From Vitellaria paradoxa (taxonomy: Eukaryota > Streptophyta > Magnoliopsida > Ericales > Sapotaceae), in the NCBI GenBank assembly GCA_019916065.1, contig CM034241.1, forward strand, positions 11,693,223 through 11,757,222: a stretch of DNA of 64,000 nucleotides, written 5' to 3'. Below the pieces are notes generated by a model. That model was given only the letters and a program-made list of their open reading frames with translations, did not search any database and was not told where the DNA came from. The position numbers and the translations under genes were made by a program. Shown piece by piece: positions 34,058-46,260 of the stretch (the first letter of the stretch is position 1; the number at the start of each line of letters is the position of its first letter).

Positions 34058-37000
34058 ACAACTGAGACCCATTCGATGTACATGTTTCTTAAATGTCTTT
34101 GGTTGTAAACCTTTAATCAATGGATCTACAATCATAAAATCAATTTTAGTATGCTTAATAGACACTCTTTGTTTCTGAACCTCCACCTTAGCGGCAAAAT
34201 ACTTTAATTCCATATGTTTGGCACCTTTGGAGTATTTATCATTCTTGGAGAAAAATACTGTTGCGGAATTATCACAATAAATTGTTAGTGGCTTGCAAAT
34301 AGTGTCAACAATTTTAAATCCTAAAATAAAGTTCTGCAGTCATAATGCGTGAATTGTGGCTTCAAAATATGCCATAAATTTTGCTTTCATAGTCAATGAA
34401 GTAATGGCAGACTGTTTAGCATTTTTTCATGAGATTGCTTCTTTAGCTAAAAGAAACAAATATCCAAAAATGAGCTTTCAACTGTCAATACATTCGGCAA
34501 AATCTGAATCCAAGTAGCCAGTCACTTCCAAATTGTCAAATTTTCTATACACGAGCATGCAATTCTTTGTTCCTTGCAGGTACTTTAAGACATTCTTTGT
34601 AGGTACTTTAAGACATTCTTTGCAGCTCTCTAATGATCCATTCTAGGATTACTTTGATACCTGTGTAACATTCTAACCGTAAAGCTAATGTCCGGCCTTG
34701 TGTAGGTTTGGGCATACATCAAACTACCCACAACATAAGCATATGGAACAGATTCCATTTCTTTCCGTTCTACATCATTCTTTGGACATTGATTGAGATA
34801 AATTTGTCCCCTTTCTGTATTGGGGCAATTTCTGCTGAACAATTGTTCATGTTAAATCTCTCCAAAATTTTTTTGATATAGCCTTTCTGAGATAATCTCA
34901 ACAGTCCTTGTGATCTATCATGGAATATTTCAATTTCTATCACATAAGATACCTATCCCATATCTTTCATTTCAAAATTTTGTGAGAGAGAATCATTAGT
35001 CTCACATAATATGCCTAAATCATTAGCAGCAAGTAAATATCATCAACATATAAGACTAAGAAAACAAACTTACCCCTACTAATCTTTTGATAGATACACT
35101 AATCAATAGTGTTTTCCTGAAAACCATAAAATGTTATAGTATCATTAAACTTAATGTACTATTGTCTGGAAGTTTGTTTAAGTCCATATATTGACTTTTT
35201 CAAATTACACACCATATGAACCTTTTCTTTAATTGAGAAACCTGTAGGTTGATCCATATAAACTTCCTCTTCAATATCTCCATTAAGAAAGACTGTTTTC
35301 ATATCCATTTGATGTAAGTATAAATCGTAAAGAGCTACTAATGGTATAATTATTCTTAATGAGTCTTTCTTCAAGACTAGAGAAAAAGTCTCTTTATAAT
35401 CAACGCCATCCTTTTGAGTATAACTTTTGCTAAAAAGTCTAGCTTGTTCAATATTACCATTAGAGTCGTGTTTGGTCTTAAAAACCTATTTACACCCAAC
35501 TCATTTAGAACCTTCTGGTAATTCAATGAGATCCCATACTTTGTTTTGTTCTATAGATTTTAATTCATTTTTTATGGCATTAATCCATTTATTAGACTCA
35601 TCACTTTCTATGACTTGTGAAAATGAAACCGATCTTTATTGATTCTAATGACAACATCTGACTTTTGCAAATAAACCACATAATCATTTGAAATAGCCGT
35701 TTTCTTTTGTCTTTGAGATCTTCTTAATGCTATTTATTGTGATTCATTTACGTTAGGTAAGTTAGTTTTTTCATAGGGCGTTTCTTCATTCAAATATTGT
35801 CTAGTATTGTCAAAATGATCTTCAATTATTGGAACAACATTTGGAGATAATGTAGGATGAGAAATATTTACATGTATTGGAATATTGACCCGTATTTCTT
35901 CAATATCCACATTTTGCTTTTCAATACTCCCACTAACTTCACCATGTTCAGGGGATTTTGCCTTACTAGTTTCCATAATTCTTGAATGATGATTTGGACA
36001 GTAAAGCCTATACCCTTTGGATTTCTCTAAGTAACCAATAAAGTAACCACTAATCATTCAAGAATCCAATTTCTTTTTATGTGGATTATAAATACGTGTT
36101 TCTGTTGAGCAACCCCAAATATGTAAGTGCCTGAAATTAGGTTTCCTTCCTGTCTACAGTTCAAAAGGAGTTTTTGAAACTGTCTTACTAGGAACCCTAT
36201 TTAACAAATACATAGCGGTCTTTAGTGCATGCATCCACAACGAAATGGATAATGTAGAGTTACTTAACATACTCCTAACCATATCTAGTAATGCCCGATT
36301 ACGCCTTTCTGCCACACCATTTTGTTGAGGTGCTCTTGGCATAGTGTACTGTACACATATGCCACGTTTTTCGAGGAACTTAGCAAATGGACTTAGACAT
36401 TGTCCTGTTTCAATATGTTTCCCATAACATTCACCACCTCTATCTGACTTAATGATTTTCACCTGTTTTTCTAATTATCTTTCAACCTCATTTACAAACA
36501 CCTCAAGGGCATCCATTGTTTTAGATTTTTTATGAAGTAAATAAATATAACCATAGCGTTAAAAATCGTCAATAAAGGTAATAAAGTACTTTTCTCCACC
36601 AAATGATGGAACATCAAAAGGTTCGCATACATTAGTGTGTACAATTTCAAGAGGCTAAGTGCTTCATGTGGCTTCTTTCTTGCTATGTTTGGTTTGCTTT
36701 CTCTTAATGCAATCCACACATATGCCAAAATCAGTAAAGTCTAAATTTGGAAGAATTTGTTCTTTTATTAATCTTTCCAACCTTTCTTTATATATATGAC
36801 CCAAACATTTATGCCATAAGTAAAGCTGATTTCTCATTTAGGATACTAAGTTTAATTTCAACACTATGATAAACAATAAGTAGAGATTCAGCAAATGTAT
36901 TATCAAGTTTCAATTTATATAAACCATTATTAAGAATACCAGAACCAATCAAGGAAGTATTCTTATATAAACTGAAACAACCATGTCTAAATTTAAAATT

Positions 37001-37260
37001 AAACCCAGAAATATCAGGTTTTGAAAGAGAAATCAAGTTCTTTGTAACTAAAGGTACAAAGAGAATTTGTAATAGATAAAGATGATGACCAGTGTCTAAG
37101 ATCAAATGATATGTCCCTACACCTTCAATTGGAGCTTTCATTCGATTTCCCATAAATAAAAAATTTTCATTTGGGTTTACGGTTTGGATCGTAAGGAATC
37201 CCTGCATTATATTAGAAATATGAGTAATAGCCCTAGAATCAAGTTACCAAGAATTATTAG
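34058..37260 (-). pseudogene. pol: Degenerate copia pol (protease, integrase, reverse transcriptase, RNase H)
   Basis: Read right to left, a protease trace (LDSRAITHIS in place of a DSG-type site, ~37240) is followed by a pre-integrase region (37200-36810; KNLISLSK, GLYKLKLD). The integrase core keeps KSDRGGE and PQQNGVAERRNR (36460-36290) and the LLNRVPSK stretch. The reverse transcriptase includes FLNGDIEEEVYMDQPTGF and KKSIYGLKQ (35300-35170) and a YVDD remnant near 35050. RNase H follows, with YAYVVGSLMYAQTYTRPDISF (34760-34690) and a C-terminal DPL-KGL-PK-F motif at ~34110-34060. Stops and frame changes separate every domain. Product would be the polyprotein for reverse transcription and integration, but it cannot be made from this copy. 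Confidence 0.85.
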
Positions 37261-37304
37261 GAACTTCAACTAAATTTGATTCGAAACATACAAAAATGTT
37301 ACCT

Positions 37305-37951
37305 TTCTTTTCAAACGAAGCTTTACGTTTCTGGCAATCTTTCTGATAATGTCCTACTTTCTTACAAAAGTGACACCTATTTCCTATTTGCTCCTTTTTA
37401 TCAGCCTATAGAACTTTAGTAGCTGATTTCTTCTTCTTAAACTTGTTAGCCTTTATCTTAAGTCTTATACCAGCTTCTGAACTTATGAGGTTAATGGAAT
37501 GTCTCTCATGTTTTTTTAGTCTTATTTCCTCCTGAGTGAGCATACTAGACAATTCATTAACATTCCACTTGTCTTTAATAGTGTTATAGTTAGTTTGAAA
37601 AGGTCCATACTCAGGAGGTAGTGAGTTCAAAATGAACTGCACTAAGAAGAGTCATCCACTGTCATCCCCAAGGTTTTTAGTCTCACTGCAATATTACTCA
37701 TCTTAAGAATGTGCTATTGTATAGTCTGTGACCCATATACTTCATGGTCATTAGATCGGACATAAGAGTACCAGTGAGTGACTTATCAACAGAATGAAAA
37801 TGTTCTTCCACAAACTTAAGATATTCCTTAGTATTTTCTGTTTGTGGAATAGTAGTCTTAATGTTGTTAACAATTGTCATTCGCATGAACATAAGGTTAA
37901 TCTATTAGACTGTTCCCATACTTTACTGTACAATTTTTTTGCCTCATTGCT
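37305..37951 (-). pseudogene. gag: Degenerate copia gag, N-terminus missing
   Basis: The minus-strand frames read KLYSKVWEQSNRLTL next to the LTR, then NNIKTTIPQTENTKEYLKFVEE, FILNSLPPEYGPFQ and TQEEIRLKKH, all recognisable plant copia Gag motifs. A CCHC knuckle CHFCKKVGHYQKDC lies at ~37373-37330. Frames change at least twice. The first ~60 residues and the leader are absent at the LTR junction. Confidence 0.85.
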
Positions 37952-38540
37952 TGTAAAACATGATTTATACATAAACTTAAGGCATAATATTTGGACCTTG
38001 AACAAAATATAAATCTCACATAAATAGTATCTTAGAAATATACCAGATATTGACAAAGTAGCCATTTGATTAGTTGAGCAAAAATCCCTAATTGGCATGA
38101 ATTGGTTTCTCTTCCTTATCCCTTTCCTTGTGCTACAGAAAATTTTGATGGATATATCTGTAACCTTAATGGGTAGCAAAAGATCTAATTTATATATCTT
38201 ATCGATTAATCTAGTACGTCCATCAAGTAACTGAATGAATGGTCGAGATTTATTTTGCTATCAGTTATTACAAATAATTATCTTAATTATGTAATATAAA
38301 TTCAAACAAAGTGTTTTTCATAAATATATGTAATTACAATCAAAATATTCTTCCATAAATATGTGTGATTATAATCAAAACATTTTTCCATAAATTGGTC
38401 ATATGTTTAACGTAATTAAGAGAGTATAATAATTAACATAACTAAGATTGTAATGTATCTCATAAAATCACATAACTGAAAACGTAATGTATTTCATAAA
38501 TCAAGCCACATAATTGACATAATTAAGGAAATATCTTACA
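37952..38540 (-). repeat. 5' LTR of the old copia element
   Basis: Partner of 33074-33672. On the minus strand it starts TGTAAGATATTTCC and ends TGTTTTACA. It joins directly to gag coding sequence with no primer-binding site. Confidence 0.85.
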
Positions 38541-38545
38541 ATAGG

Positions 38546-41303
38546 ATGTCCCTACTTACTTTTTAATCTTATAATCAAACATAGTCCCCCAAGAGTATAA
38601 CAATCACCTTTCATGTCATTCTCTAAAATCTAGTTACAACTAGAAAACACAACATTAATTAAGCATTATATGTGTATAAACAATAACCCTCAAATTTAGT
38701 GTTCAAAGTGAATGATATGCCTCTTGTTTTTGGGACAACTATCCACTTTGGGTGCACTAGAAAGGCAGCAGTGTGCTCTATTGTTTCCTACTCTATAACT
38801 TCTTGTTATGTTTATAACATCTAAATTTAGGGAAGTTAAAGGCTAGCTAGGAAGATAAATTTGGAGATGGAAATTTCTTTTAAATGATGCCAAATGAGAA
38901 ATAATGGTTTTCTAGGTTTTGGTGGTGTAATTTAGAAGTAGTCTTTCTGAGCGGTAACATGCCCTTCCCTCCCCCAACCCAATGAAGTGACCACATGCAC
39001 TAATGGTAAGGGTTTTTGTTTTGCTTGATCCCATAAAGCATACATGTGCTCCCAGTTGACTTTACTTAATGTACATGATTTTTCCAAGTAAGCTTTTGTG
39101 CACGTGTCAAATGTTTGACACGTGGGAGTTTTTACATTTTAACTACCGTTGAATTATCATTCCTTGAAAATTTCGCCACGTAGATTGAAGCTCAGGCTTT
39201 AATTTGATAATACTTAGGTAATAGTTAGCTTCTATTTACTTAATGTTTTAATTTTTTTAAACAGTCAAAGTTATCCTTTTAATTTTAATTTTTTTTTAAA
39301 TTATGAAGCACAAAAATATCAAATTAACAAAAACTTAAAAAGTTAACTATTAAAATGTTAGGTGGATTTTGTTTACAGTTCTACTTTTCTTTTTTTCTTT
39401 TTTTTTTTTGAGATTCAATTTTTAAAAATACTGAAAATGCATTTGATTTGATATTTTCTATTTTTCAGGATTCTCTTTATTTTAGAGTCAAAACTCAAAT
39501 CAAAATTTGGTTATTTTACATTTTGTGTGCAAATCTATTTTCTAATTTCTAAAACAGATTTTAAAAATACGAGTGACTAAATGCGTTTTAAATTATTTTT
39601 CTTATTTTAAAAAATAAAAAGAAGAAAAACAGGTCCAAAATAAGCATACCAAATGAGCACTTAATTTTTCCCCTTTTCTAAACTCAAAAAAGTCAACATT
39701 TTAATAGTTAGCTACCTAAAAAAAATAATTTTTTTTTCTTCCCAAACTAAGTCTATTAAAACAGTTATTGAATTCTCATATTATAATGAATTAAAAATTA
39801 AAAATTTTAATTATTATAAAAAAAAATCAGGCTCAGTAATATTTCAAACAAATCTTAGAAAGTGCGAACTATTTGTTTTTGTTTTTTAATGTTTTGGACT
39901 ACATTGGGACAGGGAGGGCTCCCACGATTGAGATGGCACTATTAAACTTTCCAATAAATAATCTGGCTATGGCAAATAGTGAACTCTTGATTTCAAAAAT
40001 CAAGTTACCTAAATCATCAACGCAATAATATCAAATCACATATTTATATATTTGAATATTTTTATTTCCTCTCTTTCTCTTTCTTGCCAATAGACGTGAA
40101 AGTATGATTTGTTCATTTATCAACGTTTTTGGTTTACTAAAAAAATATTAAAAAATTTTAAAAATTTTTAAAATTTTTTAAAAATTATTCACTTTTTATT
40201 ACGAATTATAAATTTATAAATTATTTCATTTTATCTCAATTTTTTTAACGCACATTGTGTGACCCAGTGCTGTGTTAAAATGAACGTTCTACAAAAACAT
40301 GATGATTAAAAATAATTTATTCGACCCATCAATTCAAGATGGGTCCGTTGATGTATATACATCGCAATTGATACTTGTTAAATCCACATCTTGTTTCTGA
40401 ATTTGAATACACATAATTACTTTTTATAAATAAAATTTTACAAATGTAGACAATAACATTTATGTTACGTTTGGTACAAAAAATAAAATAAAAAAATTTA
40501 TAACAAAAAGATTACTTACATGTCATAAATAAATTTTTTCAAAAAATTAAGATAACAATTATCAACTCGTCAAAAAATCTAAAAAGACGAAATTATTTTT
40601 AGTAAATTGTCTTCCCAATATTTTGTTTAAGAATTTATTTTTAAATATAAAATAAAAATATTTATAACATTATAATTCTGCATTGAACTAAATTTTAATA
40701 TTTATACCGTTGTAATTCTACATTGGATTAATTTTTTTTGTAAAAATATTCATGACATTATTGTATAAAAATATTTATGACATTAATAATTATACTAAAC
40801 ATAAATAAAAATGAAGTGGGATAATTATATAATTTTAGTTAATAAAAATTAAAAATATAATGTAAGATAGAATTAGTAGAGCATAGATAAATTAACCATT
40901 TTTTAAAATAGAGGGTATAAATAAATTAACTATTTTTTCTTCCTTTTTCTTTTCTTATCTCTCTATTCTTATTTTTTATTTAATCTAAGAACAAATGTTT
41001 AGATTCAGATCCAATTGAGATCAGACACGTGGACGTCATTAGGCCGACATCACAATCCTTAATCGGTCCATAAAGATTCTCTGCTTTTGGATTCATCCAT
41101 TAGAATCAAAGGTAGATATGAAAAAAGTTTGAGAACCTTTATGAAAAGCACAACTCTTTTCTGCTTGTGGCGTTGGATAGAGCTCAGAGAGAGGAAGGGA
41201 AAAGAACTGAGGGGGTCAAAGCAAATCGTTTTCCCTATAAAATTACGAGTTATGCCACAAGAACTCTATTTTTAGAGCCTCTCACAATAATAATTTCTCA
41301 TAC
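38546..41303. other. AT-rich intergenic DNA, no gene seen
   Basis: A/T-homopolymer-rich. The stretch 39360-39660 (GCATTTGATTTG ... CATACCAAATGAGC) may be an old MITE. 40980-41290 is somewhat less repetitive, with ACACGTGGACGTCAT at 41025 (G-box plus ACGTCA). A 62-codon frame at 41087-41275 has no recognised domain. Confidence 0.35.
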
Positions 41304-41625
41304 AATCCGTTTGGAATTAATTTCATTTAATTTAATTTGATTCAATAAATAAAATTTTGTATTTGAAACGCAGTTTAAGTAAAATATCAAGTTTGATCAT
41401 ATGAATAACAAGTAAAAAAATATTGTAAATCTAATATAAAAAAGATAAAATTATCCACTTATTTATATTATTTAAAAAAGTAATAAATTCTCATCAAATT
41501 CTATTATTTTGAATTAAATTTTAACTTTGATAACAATTCCATAACTTAAGTTATGAAATAAGAATTAATGAGAATTCTTATTAAATGAAATTAAACCCCA
41601 TCAAATTCACAATTCCAAACGGAGT
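41304..41625. mobile_element. MITE, ~320 bp, TIR TCCGTTTGGAATT
   Basis: The left end CAATCCGTTTGGAATTAATTTC and right end AATTCCAAACGGAGTG give a 13-bp perfect inverted repeat (TCCGTTTGGAATT). Further weaker complementarity continues inward (TTTCATTTAATTT versus AAATGAAATTAAA). The interior is AT-rich and non-coding. The target duplication is unclear, so the superfamily (hAT or other) is open. Confidence 0.7.
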
Positions 41626-42341
41626 GATATAAAATATTATTTATTATGAGGGATTTTATATTTAATATTATTTATTTATTTTATAATTATCTTCGGGGTC
41701 GAAGCTAAAAACCGGCTTTTAACATTTAAATCAAAAGTGGCTACTTTGATAAGAAGGAAAAAAAAAAAAAAAAATAAAGCAGCTTTAACTTTTGTGATGA
41801 AATGACTATTCTATCCTTTTTAATTTTATTTAGTGTTATTTAATGTATCATGAAAAACTAAATAATTAACGAACAAAGCTGTTAAAAAAATAGCTAACGA
41901 AAAAAAAATAAATTTTTAATTTGAAGTTTAAAAAAAATCCATATTTTTTTTTTAATCCCGAACAGTATTTAGGCTTGTCTGTGAAATTCCTTTCATATTA
42001 CCGATTAAGAAAAAGAGAAATTCCCTTTCATTCTTTATCTGCATAATAGAATTCCCCCCCCCCCTTTTTTTTTTTCATTGTAGCTCCACTTATCCGTTGA
42101 AATTACATAATTTTGATTCCTTTCTATTTTTTTTTATTTTTCTAGTAGATTACACTTTATACGTACTCTTGAATTTTTTTTTTATCAAACTCTATATCAG
42201 GTCTTAATTTTTTAATTATAACAATTAAGAACCAAATATTTTAAATTATTGTAATTTTAATCTTACATTAGAAATTACTTATTTAGTAATTACGCAGAAC
42301 CTTATTAGATGATTATCTAGAATTGTTAATGAAAGTTCTAC
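41626..42341. other. AT-rich intergenic DNA with homopolymer runs
   Basis: Poly(A) at 41758-41774 and a C10-T12 run at 42055-42076. No gene seen. Confidence 0.45.
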
Positions 42342-42486
42342 TAAGGGTGCGTTTGACAATGGTCAACTTTTGTCAAATTTTTATCCATTATCAATTTCCA
42401 CAAACTTTTTCAAAAGTAGCACATGACAATATTAGGATAAAAATTATAAAAATATTTTTATTTTTTATATACCAAACGCCCCCTAA
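42342..42486. mobile_element. Tourist-like MITE, ~139 bp, with TAA target duplication
   Basis: TAA at 42342-42344 and 42484-42486 flanks GGGTGCGTTTG ... CAAACGCCCCC, an 11-bp inverted repeat with one mismatch. The interior is AT-rich. A TAA/TTA duplication with TIRs starting GGG fits PIF/Harbinger-derived (Tourist) MITEs. Confidence 0.65.
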
Positions 42487-43578
42487 TATTGTTGCAACAA
42501 TTTAAAAATTTATATTCTGTATTATTACACTTAACAAATAAAACCCTAATATGAGATTTGATCATAATCCTAGGAATACGAAAATGTAATTTTTTGTCCT
42601 ATATATTTTTAGTGTTTTTCTTTTTTTTTGGGGGGGTGGAGGGAGGTGGGGTGGAATGAATAATGTTGGGGACCGGAGAACTTGTCCATTTTCCCGTAAG
42701 CCAATTGTGGAATTGTTGGCCCCAACGGCGTGACCTGTTCTGAGATCTTGTCACCATGAAGGAACAAAACTTTCTCTAGTGGATTCTGATTTGAGCCACG
42801 ACCCACCACCTCCACCATCTGACATGACCGAAAGCAACAAAGAAAGAAAACCACAAAAACATATATAAAGATATGTTTGGAGTGGCATTACTTGGTTTAG
42901 GGAGATAAGCCAAACAGCATTCAATGCAAGACATGCACTAGCCAACTCAATGTCTCTTCTCTCCCTCCCCCCCTTTGGATCACACAAACTATAGCTCAAA
43001 CATACCCATCCAATAATAATGCATGTGACACTGAATCTAGCTATAGACAGCCCCTTCCGAGTAGGGTACCCTAACAAAGGGTGTTACCGACTGCGTTAGC
43101 CAGTTTGTGGCCTTTTTGAATCTCACTCCATGCGTTTAATCAAGATAATGCTAGTTGCATAAACGAATGAAAAAAAAAAGAATATGTAACTAAATTTAAT
43201 TAATTTATAGGGTTAAGAATTTATTTTTTCACAATTTCAATTTATGTAGTCTTGGATTTATCTTTTGTCTTCTTACCATTTCTACTGACACCAACTAATT
43301 CTTTTTCACTAATGCATATCATTTTTAGTTGGACATATATGATTAAGTCATTTTATCGATTTTATTTCAACTTCTCATTTATTAGTGCCATCACAATTTT
43401 TTTTTCAACTATATTCATTGACTAACCTATATTTTCTTATATTATTACACACCTATCTTAATATATTTGTTTTTGTTACAGCTATTTTATGAAAGTGTTA
43501 CTTTTTAATATTCCAATAATAAATACCATAAATATATATTTGGTCTTAACAACCGTCTTATAAATTTACCTTGTCACT
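42487..43578. other. Intergenic DNA, apparently less repetitive, no gene recognised
   Basis: Higher sequence complexity than the surroundings. It has a G-rich tract at 42630-42653 and a TATATAAAG (42863-42871). Two overlapping minus-strand frames (42609-42854, 42751-43077) show no recognisable domain. It could be the flank of a host gene, but nothing proves that. Confidence 0.35.
42630..42653 (+). repeat. G-rich tract, G-quadruplex candidate
   Basis: A run of seven G followed by TGGAGGGAGGTGGGGTGG. The + strand has enough G runs with loops of 1-4 bases to fold as a quadruplex. Confidence 0.5.
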
Positions 43579-44249
43579 TGTCGCGATTGGATTTGCGCGC
43601 CGGGCCAACGGTCACGGATCATAAGTCTTTATTGCAGCATAGTGCGTTCGAGATCGCCCAAATGCGAAAAAAGTATGTTTTGTTTAGAAATAGTGCTTTG
43701 ATTACAGACATTAAGAGTCGCCACCCGACACTTTCCAAATGGGTGCGTTAAGAAACCTAAATTTTTAATTCAAGTTTAAAAGTGTTTTGTTTTATGATTT
43801 GAAATTGTGATAAAAGGCCAATTTTTAGTAACTCTTGACTAATATATGCAATCAAAGATAATGGATTCGAGAGTTTGGTTACATACAGAAATCGTTACGC
43901 CTTGATACTTAAGGATATCCATAGTTCTTTTCCACTCTTCGCAATCATTATCTCATAATATAATACTCCAGTTTATGATGATCATGACAATACAACCCTA
44001 AATGCATATGATGTATGGAATGAGAGGCAATCGAGCATAGCCCATATGTGCAAGTGTAATGTAGTGTCTACCTCTATGGCAGTGATACACATTAGGGGGT
44101 TCTATATGCTAGCTTAACTTTAAGTGTAAGCTAAGTCTATAATTGGGGATGAGATTGGAACTAGGAATCTATGTTTGACATGAACTTATGTAGTCCTTAT
44201 GCATGAGCATGTGTGTGTTGAGAATGATGAAGTGTGTATTGAAAGATAG

Positions 44250-44500
44250 TCTATAAAGACCGAGGTGACCGGACTCAGGCTATGTGCTTGAGCTATTTAC
44301 GTATCCTATTAAGGGATTAGGTTGATATCGTTCAGACGTAAGATGGTCTGAACTATGTATTGATGAGATATGAGAGTAACCCCAAATATGGGTTGCTCCT
44401 TGCATAGATGATCTATGAAGACCGTAGAGATCGCACTCAAGCTATTTGTTCAAGCTGCCTACGTACCCTGCAAAGGGATCAAGTTATCGTAGCTCGCAAC
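44250..44500. repeat. Duplicated module: AGACCG...CTCAAGCTAT...CCTACGTACCC...GGGATCAAGT
   Basis: Two copies ~159 bp apart (44250-44330 and 44409-44490) match each other, and a third relative lies at 22565-22625. Confidence 0.7.
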
Positions 44501-44628
44501 AAAGATCAGTGTGAAGGAGCCTCGCTCTTGATATGGAATGAGGGAAAAAAGAGTCCTAGCTCTAAATATGTACTAGGAGTAATCATCTTTATATTGTGAG
44601 AGTCTTAGCTCTAAGACTAAAATGAAAA

Positions 44629-44990
44629 TTAGCGTCTCACATATAACTTGGGAAGAGAGCTTTGCTCCAGATGACAAAGACAGTTAGCATCACATGCTTA
44701 ACTGGGAAAGGAACCTTAATCCAAATGGTAAGAGATAGTTAGTGCCTTGTGTGTAATTAGGGAATAGAGCTTTGCTCTAAATAAGAAGGAACAATTAGTG
44801 TCTCGTGCATAATTGGAGGAAATGAGCTTTGCTTTGCACCTCGCATGTAATTGGGGGAAAAGAGCTTTGCTCTAGATGAGAAGATAGTTAGCGCCTAGCA
44901 CATAACTGCGGAATGGAGCCTTGCTCCAAGGATGTTGCTAGCGCATATGGGTAGTGTTTATCATTTTAGAAAGGAGCTCGGCTCCAATCG
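44629..44990 (+). repeat. Degenerate tandem array, ~55-bp unit, 6-7 copies
   Basis: Units start at 44629, 44684, 44739, 44795, 44834 (shortened), 44888 and 44935. The consensus is roughly TTAGCGCCTCGCATATAACT, GGGAA(A)GAGC, TTTGCTCCAGATGA. Spacing of 55, 55 and 56 is regular before a 39-bp short unit. Confidence 0.8.
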
Positions 44991-45299
44991 AGAGCTTAGT
45001 TCTTTGTGATGATGATCAGGTCTATGTGCTTAGACTAGTGTGATATGAGTGATGCAGTTTCTATGATCATATATGTCATAAACATGTTGAATATGATGAC
45101 AATTTATATTCTATCATGAATGACAACTCAAGGATGCATGTCAGATATATCTAAGGGAGGTTATGACTTAGAAATCATTGGTTTAGCCAATCCTAAGTTA
45201 TTCCTAGTTTCTAGAGCCTCGCTCACTCGGGTGAATGTTCTGGCTTAGTAAGCGTTTGATTTTTAATTCTAAGTCAACCTTAATGGGTGTGTGTTTGCA

Positions 45300-45690
45300 T
45301 GTTTAAATGTGTTCTAACATGTCAAGGCATGTGCAGGCATATCAAAACATGATGCATGGCATATCATAGCATGTGCTAGTATGATAAATGATGTCCTAGC
45401 ATGTTATACTTTGATGTGGGATGGTGACAAGACATGTTAGCATGGCATAGAATCATCATGTCATGGTATAACATGGCATATTAGCATAATACAGGATGGC
45501 ATGACATGGTATAACATGGCTAGGATAACATAGCACGATGAATATGATATCTAGCATGGCCTAGCATGGTAATATGATATTATGACATGAAATGACATGG
45601 TAGACACGGCATTATGAAATGATATGGCATGATAGAATGATGTTATTACATGGTATAGCGTGGTCATATGATATGGGCATATAATATGTA
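45300..45690 (+). repeat. CATGGCAT-type micro-repeat tract
   Basis: Dozens of ATGGCAT, ACATGGTAT and GCATGT variants with no fixed period. CATG recurs throughout. Confidence 0.7.
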
Positions 45691-45984
45691 TGATGTCTAA
45701 AATTTTACAAAATTTACCTTGAGTAAATCTAATCAATATCATACATCGGTTCTAGTCTAGTCTTAAGTTATGATTCGGATAACTTTCATTGACAGAGAGT
45801 TTTATTTACATAATTAAAATTATTCTATTCTAATTATGCAAATACATTAAATTGAAAGATAAAATAAAATTTCTAAAGAGAGAAAATTATACCGAAACAG
45901 GCTTCTTCTAGAAAGAGAAACTCTAGCCTTGCCTTGAGAGCTCTGAATGCGTCAAGTGTTGAATGAATGAAAAATAAGGAGATG

Positions 45985-46260
45985 GAGGCACTTATTTATA
46001 GGTTTTCTGGATCGAATAAAGGTTTTGCCCGTTCAAACAGGCAAAAAGAATTGCTCATTTCGTCTGGTGAATATATTTGCCAGACAAAATAGGTAAAACT
46101 CTTTACTAGGGTCATTTTGCAGTCTTTTCTGCCTATCAAGGCAGGTGAAGATGTCTGCTCAGCGCCACAGGCAATCATGATCGCAAAACAAGTCAAGCAG
46201 AACAATCTTGCAATTCAAGGCAAATAAAACAGCTTGCCACATAGCTAGGCAAAAAAAAAA
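45985..46260 (-). repeat. U3 segment with GGCAAA/CAGGC motif repeats
   Basis: Directly next to the minus-strand TATA box, motifs such as CAGGCAAAA, GCCAGACAAAATAGG and CAAGGCAAATAAA recur irregularly. A poly(A) run (46252-46268) follows. Confidence 0.4.

Larger units (their letters stand above)
33074..38540 (-). mobile_element. Old, decayed Ty1/copia retrotransposon
   Basis: Diverged LTRs (33074-33672 and 37952-38540) flank gag and pol fragments in copia order on the minus strand. Near-matching 5-bp flanks, ATACG (33069-33073) and ATAGG (38541-38545), look like a target duplication with one change. The coding region is split by many stops and frameshifts. There is no primer-binding site after the 5' LTR (right-hand copy), because the LTR joins directly to gag around residue 60. 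Leader and gag start were deleted. LTR divergence is far higher than for the Sirevirus, so this insertion is much older. It is a different copia family from the one at 1-7893. Confidence 0.88.

Noticed and set aside
34058..37952. Plus-strand frames such as 35427-35642 and 37794-38012
   Set aside because: Antisense of the decayed copia gag-pol.
42609..43077. Two overlapping minus-strand frames of 81 and 108 codons
   Set aside because: No domain recognised, and neither shows splice or promoter support. Kept only as an unassigned low-repeat region.
44629..44990. CRISPR array
   Set aside because: Repeats of ~55 bp are degenerate and contiguous without unique spacers, in a plant genomic context.
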